Assembly (NCBI RefSeq): GCF_014489475.1
Contig: NZ_CP060820.1
Location: 2,930,001-2,994,000, forward strand
DNA: 64,000 bases
Direction: 5' to 3'
Source of the DNA: Lysobacter terrestris
Lineage (GTDB): Bacteria > Pseudomonadota > Gammaproteobacteria > Xanthomonadales > Xanthomonadaceae
The notes under the pieces were generated by a model that was not told the origin of the DNA, did no database searches, and was given only the letters and a program-made list of their open reading frames with translations. This document shows positions 1 to 7,897 of this stretch, in pieces; the stretch's first letter is position 1; each line of letters starts with the position of its first letter. Position numbers and translations under genes: made by a program.

Positions 1-2895
1 GGCGCCGGCAAGTCGTCGGTGACCGACGAACTGCTCAACCGCTTCCTCAGCAACTTCCCCGACATGCACATCGCGGTGATCTCGGTCGACCCGACTCGTC
101 GCCGCACCGGCGGCGCGCTGCTCGGCGACCGCATCCGCATGAACTCGCTGCGCTCCCAGCGCGTCTTCATGCGCTCGATGGCGACCCGCCGCCAGCACAT
201 GGCGACCAACGTGGTGCTGAAGGACTGCATCGGCTTCCTCAAGTCGCTGGGCTACGACCTGGTCATCGTCGAGACCGCCGGTATCGGCCAGTCCGACTCG
301 GAGATCGTCGACCTCGTCGACTTCCCGATGTACGTGATGACCTCCGACTTCGGCGCGCCCAGCCAGCTCGAGAAGATCGACATGCTCGATTTCGCCGAGC
401 TCGTCGTGCTCAACAAGTTCGACAAGCGCGGCGCCGAAGACGCCCTGCGCGACGTGCGCAAGCAGTGGAAGCGCAACCGCGTCGCCTTCCAGACCAAGGA
501 CGAGGACGTCCCGGTCTATCCGACCATCGCCTCGCAGTTCAACGACCCCGGCATCAGCTGGATGTTCGCCAACCTGTGCCGCCTGCTGCGCGAGAAGCTC
601 GCGCTCCCCGCCGAGAAGTGGACGCCGGACCTCGACACCAGCCTGAAGGAGCCGCGCGCCACCGTGCTGATCCCGGGCAGCCGCGTGCGTTACCTCGCCG
701 AGATCGCCGAGCAGGGCCGCGGCATCAACAGCAAGATCGAATCGCAGGCCGAAGTCGCCGACCGCGCGCAGAGCTACTGGCAGTCGTTGCACGACCTGGG
801 CGACGACAAGCTGCCCAAGGCGCTGGACCTCTACGCCGCCGAAGATTTGCTCGTCATTCCCGCGAAGGCGGGAATCCAAGGACGTACGGACAGTGAAGCA
901 ACGTCCATGGATCCCCGCCTTCGCGGGGATGACGTGCAGGTGGACCGCACCCTTCTCGCCCTGCGCCAGCGCTACAACGACGCCATCCAGTCGCTGAGCT
1001 CCGAAGCCCTCAAGCTCCTGCGCGAGTGGCCGCAGCGCCTCAAGTCGATCACCGACGACGTCAACGAATACCAGGTCCGCGACAAGACCATCCGCGTCGA
1101 GAACTACCGCGAGTCGCTGAGCCACCAGAAGATCCCGAAGATCGCCGCGCCCACCTACAAGAGCTGGGGCGAACTGCTGACCTTCCTGCAGAAGGAAAAC
1201 CTGCCGGGCTACTACCCGTACACCGGCGGCGTCTACCCGTACCGCCGCACCGGCGAAGACCCGATCCGCATGTTCGCGGGCGAGGGCACGCCCGAGCGCA
1301 CCAACCGCCGCTTCCATTACCTCTCGGTCGGCCAGCCGGCCGCGCGCCTGTCCACCGCCTTCGACAGCGTCACCCTGTACGGCGAAGACCCGGCCGTGCG
1401 CCCGGACATCTACGGCAAGATCGGCAACTCGGGCGTCAACATCGCCACGCTGGACGACATGAAGAAGCTGTACTCCGGCTTCGATCTGTGCGCGCCCAGC
1501 ACCTCGGTGTCGATGACCATCAACGGCCCGGCGCCGATCATCCTCGCGATGTTCATGAACACCGCCATCGACCAGCAGGTCGAGAAGTACCTGCGCGAGG
1601 ACAACGCGCGCTGGGACGCCGCGCACGACAAGATCGAGAAGATGTTCGAGGGTCGCCAGCGTCCGCAGTACAGCGGCATGCTGCCCGAGACCAACGACGG
1701 CCTCGGCCTGGGCCTGCTTGGCGTGACCGGCGACCAGGTCGTCGATGCCGAGACCTACGAGAAGATCAAGGCGCACACCCTCGCCACCGTGCGCGGCACC
1801 GTGCAGGCCGACATCCTCAAGGAAGACCAGGCCCAGAACACCTGCATCTTCAGCACCGAATTCGCCCTGCGCATGATGGGCGACATCCAGCAGTACTTCG
1901 TCGACCGCAACGTCCGCAACTTCTACTCGGTCTCGATCTCGGGCTACCACATCGCCGAAGCCGGCGCGAACCCGATCAGCCAGCTCGCCTTCACCCTGAG
2001 CAACGGCTTCACCATCGTCGAGTACTACCTCGCGCGCGGGATGAAGATCGACGACTTCGCGCCCAACCTGTCGTTCTTCTTCAGCAACGGCATGGATCCC
2101 GAGTACACCGTCATCGGCCGCGTCGCCCGCCGCATCTGGGCCCGCGCCATGCGCGAGCGCTACGGCGCCTCCGCGCGCAGCCAGATGATGAAGTACCACA
2201 TCCAGACCAGTGGTCGCTCCCTGCACGCGCAGGAGATCCAGTTCAACGACATCCGCACCACGTTGCAGGCCCTGTACGCGCTGTTCGACAACTGCAACAG
2301 CCTGCACACCAACGCCTACGACGAAGCCATCACCACGCCGACCGAAGAGAGCGTGCGCCGCGCCGTGGCGATCCAGATGATCATCAACAAGGAACTGGGC
2401 CTCAACTTCAACGAGAACCCCTGGCAGGGCAGCTTCATCGTCGACAAGCTCACCGACATCGTCGAGGAAGCCGTCTACAAGGAGTTCGAAGCCATCAGCG
2501 AGCGCGGCGGCGTGCTCGGCGCCATGGACACCATGTACCAGCGCGGCAAGATCCAGGAAGAGAGCCTGTACTACGAGCACAAGAAGCACGACGGCTCGCT
2601 GCCGCTGATCGGAGTCAACACCTTCCTGCCCAAGGACCACGGCGGCGACATCGTCACCGAGATCGAGCTGATCCGGAGCACGGAAGGGGAGAAGGGACAG
2701 CAGATCGAGAACGTCGCCGGCTACCAGCGCAATCGCAATGGGTATGCGGGCGAGGGGCTCAAGGGGCTACAGGCCACGGCGCGGGAGCGTAGGAATGTGT
2801 TTGCCAGTTTGATGGAGGCGGTTAAGACGCATAGCCTGGGGCAGGTCAGTCATGCCCTTTATGATGTAGGTGGGGAGTATCGGCGCAATATGTGA
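1..2895 (+). CDS. icmF: Fused isobutyryl-CoA mutase / G-protein chaperone IcmF (5' end outside window)
   Basis: Adenosylcobalamin-dependent acyl-CoA mutase fused to its GTPase chaperone. The window opens inside the G domain: the first codons read GAGKSS, the end of a Walker A loop, followed by [16 protein letters not shown], the ETAGIGQ switch region and the NKFD guanine-specificity motif. From about residue 380 the mutase large domain follows ([17 protein letters not shown], then [10 protein letters not shown] near residue 650). Two positions separate isobutyryl-CoA mutase from methylmalonyl-CoA mutase: Phe in RMFAGEG (codon at 1273) replaces the usual Tyr, and Gln in LKEDQAQN (codon at 1834) replaces the carboxylate-binding Arg. 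Both point to isobutyryl-CoA. The N-terminal B12 domain lies upstream of the window. A REP palindrome pair adds 27 codons to the linker between the domains. The last roughly 75 codons use a different codon mix from the rest. Confidence 0.93.
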   Translation, partial: GAGKSSVTDELLNRFLSNFPDMHIAVISVDPTRRRTGGALLGDRIRMNSLRSQRVFMRSMATRRQHMATNVVLKDCIGFLKSLGYDLVIVETAGIGQSDSEIVDLVDFPMYVMTSDFGAPSQLEKIDMLDFAELVVLNKFDKRGAEDALRDVRKQWKRNRVAFQTKDEDVPVYPTIASQFNDPGISWMFANLCRLLREKLALPAEKWTPDLDTSLKEPRATVLIPGSRVRYLAEIAEQGRGINSKIESQAEVADRAQSYWQSLHDLGDDKLPKALDLYAAEDLLVIPAKAGIQGRTDSEATSMDPRLRGDDVQVDRTLLALRQRYNDAIQSLSSEALKLLREWPQRLKSITDDVNEYQVRDKTIRVENYRESLSHQKIPKIAAPTYKSWGELLTFLQKENLPGYYPYTGGVYPYRRTGEDPIRMFAGEGTPERTNRRFHYLSVGQPAARLSTAFDSVTLYGEDPAVRPDIYGKIGNSGVNIATLDDMKKLYSGFDLCAPSTSVSMTINGPAPIILAMFMNTAIDQQVEKYLREDNARWDAAHDKIEKMFEGRQRPQYSGMLPETNDGLGLGLLGVTGDQVVDAETYEKIKAHTLATVRGTVQADILKEDQAQNTCIFSTEFALRMMGDIQQYFVDRNVRNFYSVSISGYHIAEAGANPISQLAFTLSNGFTIVEYYLARGMKIDDFAPNLSFFFSNGMDPEYTVIGRVARRIWARAMRERYGASARSQMMKYHIQTSGRSLHAQEIQFNDIRTTLQALYALFDNCNSLHTNAYDEAITTPTEESVRRAVAIQMIINKELGLNFNENPWQGSFIVDKLTDIVEEAVYKEFEAISERGGVLGAMDTMYQRGKIQEESLYYEHKKHDGSLPLIGVNTFLPKDHGGDIVTEIELIRSTEGEKGQQIENVAGYQRNRNGYAGEGLKGLQATARERRNVFASLMEAVKTHSLGQVSHALYDVGGEYRRNM
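853..933. repeat. REP palindrome pair inserted in frame inside icmF
   Basis: Two near-identical 25-base palindromic units face each other across a 31-base spacer (853-877 and 909-933). One arm contains CCCGCGAAGGCGGGAAT and the other contains CCCCGCCTTCGCGGGGAT; reverse-complemented, they differ at two positions. The 81-base element is exactly 27 codons, stays open, and is translated as VIPAKAGIQ ... DPRLRGDD, the peptide that this kind of REP element often encodes when it lands in genes. It sits in the linker between the G domain and the mutase domain. Confidence 0.88.
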
Positions 2896-2931
2896 TCTGC
2901 CGGTCGGCGGCGTTCCAATTGAGGGGGATTA

Positions 2932-4167
2932 ATGGATTTCTACTCTTGGCTATTCGATAAGAAGGTCAAAGGCGTCAATGTAAGTATCGATATTTCCATT
3001 GGCGATTATTGGCAGCTCGCACAGCCGGTTCTTCGGGAAAATGAGCTGCAACGCCCCCGAGTCGCCGCCAAGGGGAAGCCGTATCAATTGTTGCAACGTG
3101 ACCTGATTGAGGGATGCGTAATGCCTCCCATAATTGTCGCGCTTAAGCGCAACGCTCAGGCGAACATTGACGAGGTCCTGGCTGGGCTACGCAACGGAGT
3201 GATACCCAACGCCGAACGAGACTTGCTCGCTGCCGAGATTGAACGTGCATTTAATTCCAGGGAAGTTCTAATTCTGGACGGATTGCAGCGCACGTACACG
3301 ATTGGCGATTGCATCGCGCAGTTGCGCGAAGAGCGACCGGGGCAGTTGGATACGTTCTTGGCAAGGAAGATTCGACTGGAGGTTTATGTTGGTCTTAACA
3401 AGACAGGCATTCTCTATCGAATGCTTACTCTCAACACCGGGCAGACCCCGATGTCGTTCAGACATCAAATCGAGATTCTGTATCACGATTTCTTAGACCC
3501 TGGCCGTTTGCCCGCAGGTTTGGCTGTAGTTCGGGAGGCTGACGCTCGTCGCGCCAGGGGTGCCGGTAAATACAAGTACGCAGATGTGGTCGATATGTTT
3601 TATGCATATTCGACCGGTCGGCCAGAGTCGATCGACAAGCAGAATCTTGTGAACAAGCTCGGCGAGCTTGAGTTTCTCGAGGAGTACGACAACGTTAACA
3701 GTGATCTGACGTCGTTGTTGGTTGTTTACAACCGCTTTGTGCGTCATATCGAATCCATTGCCAATGATTGGGAGTTCGATCTTGGCGAGTTGAGATCGGT
3801 GTTTCCGGAGGCTGTGGTTGATCGCCCTTTCGGAACTGATGTTGCTTCGCTATTCGAGAGAGTTCAAGCGATGACGGCATTTGGGGCTGAGGCTAAGCGC
3901 TTGATTCGACAAAAGCAGGTGGGGAGTCTTGAGGAGCTAAGTGCGCTCCTCACGCGGAGCCTTTTTTCTGATGCGCCGAGCTTGGCATTGAATGAGTTGG
4001 TTTTGATGCTCGATGAGGTTGCGAAGAAGGCGACAAAGATTGGTACCGCGCAGCGAGAAATATTCCAGTACTCATTCCGTTCTTTGTTCAACTCTGACTC
4101 TCCAACATTTCTAGATCTTTCAACATCCTGGCGGGAGGGGCAGCGGAAGTTCGAGAGCCTGAATTGA
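2932..4167 (+). CDS. DUF262/ParB-like (DGQQR-type) protein, first gene of a putative defence pair
   Basis: A 411-residue protein whose layout matches the ParB-like DUF262/DGQHR superfamily seen in restriction and anti-phage systems. LQRDLIEGCVMPPIIV (about residues 54-69) resembles the substrate-loop region. ILDGLQRTYTI (D116-G-L-Q-R120) corresponds to the family's DGQQR/DGQHR motif with Leu replacing the first Gln/His. LNTGQTPMSFRHQIEIL (about 167-183) matches the NxxGxPLS segment after it. A helical C-terminal half follows with no recognised domain. A GAGGGGG ribosome site lies 4 bases before the ATG. The stop is one base from the next start (TGACATG), so the two genes are almost certainly co-translated. 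Base composition is near 50% GC by eye, far below the flanking genes, which suggests horizontal acquisition. The activity (NTPase/nuclease or regulatory) is inference. Confidence 0.7.
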   Translation: MDFYSWLFDKKVKGVNVSIDISIGDYWQLAQPVLRENELQRPRVAAKGKPYQLLQRDLIEGCVMPPIIVALKRNAQANIDEVLAGLRNGVIPNAERDLLAAEIERAFNSREVLILDGLQRTYTIGDCIAQLREERPGQLDTFLARKIRLEVYVGLNKTGILYRMLTLNTGQTPMSFRHQIEILYHDFLDPGRLPAGLAVVREADARRARGAGKYKYADVVDMFYAYSTGRPESIDKQNLVNKLGELEFLEEYDNVNSDLTSLLVVYNRFVRHIESIANDWEFDLGELRSVFPEAVVDRPFGTDVASLFERVQAMTAFGAEAKRLIRQKQVGSLEELSALLTRSLFSDAPSLALNELVLMLDEVAKKATKIGTAQREIFQYSFRSLFNSDSPTFLDLSTSWREGQRKFESLN

Positions 4168-4168
4168 C

Positions 4169-5461
4169 ATGGCTACCATCATTGATGGTTTATTTCCGCC
4201 GGAAATAGCGGCTGTGTCCCGCCTTGAGTTCGATGGCGGCAATGTTGAAATTGATACGAGAGTTCAGGTTGTTTCGTTTCGATGCTCGTTGCCGCGGCCT
4301 ACAGAGGATCTGACGAGGTTTACAGTTTGGTGCGTGAGGCCGCCTGTTTCCGCTGAATCGGCAATATTTCCAATCGTCATGCCGAGTGGTGGGCGAACGA
4401 TTGGGTACGTTTTCCCAATTGCTGCGTTCGATCCTGATTCTTCTTACTGTCCGCAGAATAGTCCTAAGCAATACCTGCAGATATATTCATCGGCTGCGTT
4501 GCTTTGGTTGGTTCAGCACGGAGGCGGGAATCAACACCTAAGAGTGGGTCAACTGGATTGGAGCGCGGATCCCTCGATTGCCGATTTGTTTCAGCCCGAC
4601 CTATCCATTGCTGTTATTGGGCGCGAAGTCGTTGACTCCGAGACAGCAGAGCATATTCGCTTAGCGTTGGAGGCTAGTGGCTTCTTCCTGGCAGAGGGTC
4701 CTCAATTCTCATTTGAGCGATTTCGTCAGGTTTCTGGATCTTCCATTAAGGCGGAACAGTTCAGCGCGGCCCTCAAGCCTATTTTCTCAACGGCAGAACG
4801 GTTCCTTATGCTGGCGTCAAGGCAAGACACGCCTGAGGCAAGCTTTCTCTTCTACTACCAAGTTATCGAATCGCTATCCGACATCGTGCTTGATCGGCTA
4901 ATGAAGAAGGTTCTTTCTAGCGCGTCTCTTGCTTCAGGATACGACCTTAAGACTAGGGTGCTTGACTACACGTCTGAAAGTACTCGAGTTACAAAGCTCG
5001 TAGAGTTCGCGAAGTTTGTTGATGCTAGTGCAGTTGAATCCTTGCGGTTGGCTGGTGCGGCGCTGTTGAATTCGTGCAACCGCGCGCCAGGAGAATCCAC
5101 ATCCGCGAAAGTCCTGTATGACGTCCGCAATCTGATTGTCCATAATCAAATTCCGCTCGCGAAGGCGGACTGGAATGCCTTTCGGCCTGTAATTGATAGC
5201 CTTCACAAGGTAGTGGTTGCGATGCTCAAGGGCTTTCCCGTAGGACCACATGAGTTGTTGGATTCGGCTGAGGACTTGGAAGAAGTAGGGCTTCTTCGCG
5301 CAGCGATCGCCAACGCGAGGCGATTGCATGATGAAGATGTTCGCTGGCGAAACTCGCGAGCTGGTCAAGGAGGCGATGAGTGGCTCAATAGCCGGGTGCA
5401 AGCAAGCTCGGATAGGCTTTCCAAGTTGGAAGGGGAGCTTGCTTCGCTCCTCGCTCTATAG
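4169..5461 (+). CDS. HEPN-domain protein (R-X4-H), second gene of a putative defence pair
   Basis: A 430-residue protein. The first half (about 1-180) is beta-rich and unrecognised. The second half looks like a HEPN fold: a helix with FLFYYQVIESLSDIVLDRL (about 226-244) and then YDVRNLIVHNQ, which carries the R320-X4-H325 motif typical of HEPN ribonucleases, in the RNxxxH form seen in ApeA-like proteins. A charged C-terminal tail of about 80 residues ends the protein. No signal peptide or membrane segment is visible. It follows the DUF262-like gene by one base and shares its low GC content, so the two form one acquired transcription unit. HEPN RNases commonly act as abortive-infection or toxin effectors. 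That this one does so, with the DUF262-like partner as sensor or regulator, is inference. The start ATG is fixed by the tight junction. Confidence 0.68.
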   Translation: MATIIDGLFPPEIAAVSRLEFDGGNVEIDTRVQVVSFRCSLPRPTEDLTRFTVWCVRPPVSAESAIFPIVMPSGGRTIGYVFPIAAFDPDSSYCPQNSPKQYLQIYSSAALLWLVQHGGGNQHLRVGQLDWSADPSIADLFQPDLSIAVIGREVVDSETAEHIRLALEASGFFLAEGPQFSFERFRQVSGSSIKAEQFSAALKPIFSTAERFLMLASRQDTPEASFLFYYQVIESLSDIVLDRLMKKVLSSASLASGYDLKTRVLDYTSESTRVTKLVEFAKFVDASAVESLRLAGAALLNSCNRAPGESTSAKVLYDVRNLIVHNQIPLAKADWNAFRPVIDSLHKVVVAMLKGFPVGPHELLDSAEDLEEVGLLRAAIANARRLHDEDVRWRNSRAGQGGDEWLNSRVQASSDRLSKLEGELASLLAL

Positions 5462-5466
5462 CCCGT

Positions 5467-5493
5467 GTAAGGCGGGCTTGAGCCCGCCTACGC
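5467..5493. repeat. Family-A intergenic palindrome, copy 1
   Basis: The core GGCGGGCTTGAGCCCGCC is flanked by GTAA and by CTACGC or a close variant. The same unit recurs near 6798, 14173, 16756 and 29789, with degenerate copies near 9413 and 27669. This copy starts 5 bases after the HEPN gene stop and could also form a terminator-like hairpin. Confidence 0.75.
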
Positions 5494-5591
5494 CCACCCG
5501 TGCAAATTCCCGCCGCGATGATGCGTAGGGTGGGCCCTGGTCCACCGATCTCCGGGTGGCGGCGCGCGTTCTCCTACGGCGACGGGCGAGG

Positions 5592-5749
5592 CAAAAAGGA
5601 GTCAGGTTCATTTATCCCGCGCCGATCTCTTGGCCGGTCGCGCGGCCTGACTACTACGGAACGGTTGGACAGCGCTTCGATCTGCTGGCGAAACTTCGCG
5701 CATCGGTAATGGCTGGTGCCGCGGAAAATCAACCTGACCCCATTCCCCC
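5592..5749. repeat. Small element with inverted GTCAGGTT ends (MITE-like)
   Basis: The left end reads AAAAAGGAGTCAGGTTCAT and the right end reads AAATCAACCTGACCCCATTC. They are imperfect inverted copies flanking about 110 bases that keep an open frame without recognisable function. GGGGTCAGGTT-type ends are common in proteobacterial genomes near REP-associated or IS-like transposases. Assignment to a specific family is inference, and no transposase is present here. Confidence 0.5.
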
Positions 5750-5883
5750 GATGGTAGCGAAGCGAAGTCGAAGCGCGTTTCGACCGTCATGCATGCCGGC
5801 GCATGCATGACCAAACGCACTGCACCACGCCCATTCATCCCGCCAGAATCCGCACATCAACAGCACGGAGGTGGTGAGTGGGC

Positions 5884-6741
5884 ATGGCGTTCGGAATGAA
5901 GGGATGGATGCTGTCGTTGGCGCTGGCATGCGCGGCGACGACGGTGCAGGCCGCAGACGTGGCAGCGACTGGGATGCAGGTGGCCAGCGTGCAGGTCGCC
6001 CGCAAGGGCTACAGCCTGCAGGTGGAGCGGCAGGGCCAGGGGCCGGTCGCCGTGGTGTTCGAGTCCGGCTTCGGCCAGGGCGCCGGTGTGTGGAAGGACA
6101 CCATCGCCAACCTGGGCGCCCAGTGCACCTGCATCGCCTATGCGCGCGCCGGGTTGGGCAAGTCCGGGACGGACGGCGCTCCGAAGACCATCGAGCAGCA
6201 CGTGCAGGACCTCGGTGCCGTCATCGATGCGCTGGCGCCCGACCAGAAGATCGTGCTTGTTGGGCATTCCTATGGCGGCCTGTTGGCTACCGAATTCGCA
6301 CGCCAGCATCCGCAGCGCCTGCTGGGCCTGGTGCTGGTCGATCCGGCGACCATGGGGCAGCGCCACGACTCCATGCGCGCCGATCGCGAGCGCGTACTGG
6401 CCGACGACAAGGCCCTGCTCGCGATGCTGCCGCCGAACATGGCGGAAGACTACAAGCTGCTGATCGCCCAGCTGGACAACCCGGCCGCTGAGACGCCGCG
6501 CAGTCTGCCGGACCTGCCGGTCGCGCTGCTCACCTCGACGCAGGTCGCGGCCGAGCCGTTCGTCTTCGAAGAAACCGCGCAGGGCAAGGCCCTGTGGAAG
6601 CGTGAGCACGCGGATCTTTTCGCTGGCGTGTCGCGCGGCATCCACCAGTACTACGCCACCGGGCACAACATCCACCGCGAGAATCCGAAGGCCGTAGCCG
6701 AGGCGATCCGGTTTGTGACGGCGGCGTCGGCCGGGAATTGA
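5884..6741 (+). CDS. Secreted alpha/beta-fold hydrolase
   Basis: A protein of about 285 residues with an N-terminal signal peptide (MKGWMLSLALACAATTVQA, cleavage before AD), so it is probably periplasmic. The alpha/beta-hydrolase core shows VVFESGFGQG (oxyanion region), the nucleophile elbow GHSYGG, LVLVDPA after the following strand, and ATGHNIHRENP near the C-terminus carrying the likely catalytic His. The substrate cannot be read from the sequence; lipase, esterase or haloperoxidase-like activity is possible. The ribosome site GGAGGTG (5867-5873) serves either the ATG chosen here or an in-frame GTG six bases earlier. It stands alone between repeat-rich spacers. Confidence 0.85.
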   Translation: MAFGMKGWMLSLALACAATTVQAADVAATGMQVASVQVARKGYSLQVERQGQGPVAVVFESGFGQGAGVWKDTIANLGAQCTCIAYARAGLGKSGTDGAPKTIEQHVQDLGAVIDALAPDQKIVLVGHSYGGLLATEFARQHPQRLLGLVLVDPATMGQRHDSMRADRERVLADDKALLAMLPPNMAEDYKLLIAQLDNPAAETPRSLPDLPVALLTSTQVAAEPFVFEETAQGKALWKREHADLFAGVSRGIHQYYATGHNIHRENPKAVAEAIRFVTAASAGN

Positions 6742-6797
6742 CGGGGCCGGCGTTCGAGCCCTCGTTTTTCCGGCTGCGGAAGAGGGTTGGGTGAACC

Positions 6798-6825
6798 GTA
6801 AGGCGGGCTTGGGCCCGCCCTACGC
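6798..6825. repeat. Family-A intergenic palindrome, copy 2
   Basis: The core GGCGGGCTTGGGCCCGCC with flanking GTAA and CTACGCC lies between the convergent alpha/beta hydrolase and GFA-domain genes. Besides being a repeat copy, it may serve as a shared hairpin between the two stop codons. Confidence 0.75.
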
Positions 6826-6884
6826 CACTGCTTCCGAGGCGGGTGCGGTCACCCCGCGCGCGTGCCGAGGCTCGCGGGCCGCAC

Positions 6885-7313
6885 CTATTCCGGAACCGTC
6901 TCGCCCGACCCGCCGAACTCGGATGGAAAGTCCTTCAGCTTGGGCAGGCCGTCCTTCATCGGCAGCACCGTCTCGGCATAGTTCACGTGCACCGCCGGCT
7001 GGAAGTCGAGCGTGGGGATCGTCGCGGCGTACACATCGGTGAGGCCGAGCGGCGCATGGTGGGTCATCAGGTGGCCACCGCAGCGCGTGCAGAACTGCCG
7101 GTCGCTCATGGCGGTCTTCTGGAAGTGGCCGATGTATTCCGCGCCGCGCGTCACCGCCACGTTTTCCGGCTTCCACAGGGTGAAGGCATTGACCGGCCCG
7201 GCCGACCAGGAGCGGCACGAGGCACAGTGGCAGTAGCCCATCGCTTCGGGCGCGCCGGTGGCCTGGACTTCGACGGCGCCGCAGAAGCAATTGCCGGTGT
7301 GTTGTTGCGACAT
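6885..7313 (-). CDS. GFA (glutathione-dependent formaldehyde-activating) family protein
   Basis: A 142-residue zinc-binding protein of the GFA/CENP-V fold. The metal-ligand pattern is complete: GNCFCGAVEV at the N-terminus, CHCASCR about 20 residues later, and CTRCGGHL in the middle. The length and the FTLWKPENV ... YIGHF strand pattern fit the family. Many members are called S-(hydroxymethyl)glutathione synthase, but most, like this one, lie away from formaldehyde genes, so the specific reaction is unproven. It is transcribed towards the upstream hydrolase. Confidence 0.88.
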   Translation of the reverse strand: MSQQHTGNCFCGAVEVQATGAPEAMGYCHCASCRSWSAGPVNAFTLWKPENVAVTRGAEYIGHFQKTAMSDRQFCTRCGGHLMTHHAPLGLTDVYAATIPTLDFQPAVHVNYAETVLPMKDGLPKLKDFPSEFGGSGETVPE

Positions 7314-7897
7314 GGGAAACCTCCGTGGGAAGCCCGGCGCGGGGGCCGCGCCGGGAAGCCGATGCTCGCGCCCGGGAGTGGGGTGCGGCCATGGCGGGCA
7401 GCATAGCCCTCAGGGCGCGCCGCAACCGGGCATGCGGAAACTGGCGATGCGGGTCTGCCAGTCCGTGGCATTTCCTTTCTCCTCAGCTGGGCAAGGAACG
7501 CAGGTCGTCCGCACGATGGACGACGGGGCGGGGCGGCATGGCGGGCGCGCCGCCGCGCAGGGACACGCGCTCGTGCAAGAGACGAAATCGCGGGCGCGCA
7601 GTTGAAGAACGCGGGAGCTTGCGTGACTCGGTCGTTGATCCGGGGCGCCCGATCGGGGGAGTGACTGCGGAACGGTGATGGGTGTTCGAAAGGGCGGATG
7701 GATTCGCGCTGGTGCGGACGCCGCCGTCGACTGTTGAACGCATCCTCTCAACCCACGAAGCATCGACACGCGGCGCGCGTCGGATTGGCGCACTCGGACG
7801 CTCGCCCCCGGAGCGCACGTTCCGTTGTGTCGCACTGCACGAAAGGAATCAAAGCTTCGCCGGTTAGCATCGCCGCACACCCGCCCTGGAGCCTCGC
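7314..7897. other. Non-coding gap between divergent genes
   Basis: About 580 bases lie between the GFA-family gene and the M20-family gene, which point away from each other. The open frames here have arginine- and proline-rich compositions typical of GC-rich non-coding DNA. No RNA gene, repeat or convincing operator was recognised. The promoters of both genes should lie here. Confidence 0.5.

Larger units (their letters stand above)
5462..5883. other. Intergenic stretch made of repeats
   Basis: The 422 bases after the HEPN gene hold no convincing gene. They contain a family-A palindrome right after the stop codon, a single palindromic GTAGGGTGGGCCCTGGTCC segment near 5525, and an element with inverted ends at 5592-5749. 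The ribosome site of the following hydrolase (GGAGGTG) lies at the end. Confidence 0.6.

Noticed and set aside
853-933. Palindrome pair considered as a CRISPR unit or attachment site
   Set aside because: Only two inverted units with the REP wording, translated inside a gene; no spacer series and no integrase nearby.
7314-7897. Several short open frames in the gap before the M20 gene considered as genes
   Set aside because: Arg/Pro/Ser-rich random-looking translations, no ribosome sites and no recognisable domain.
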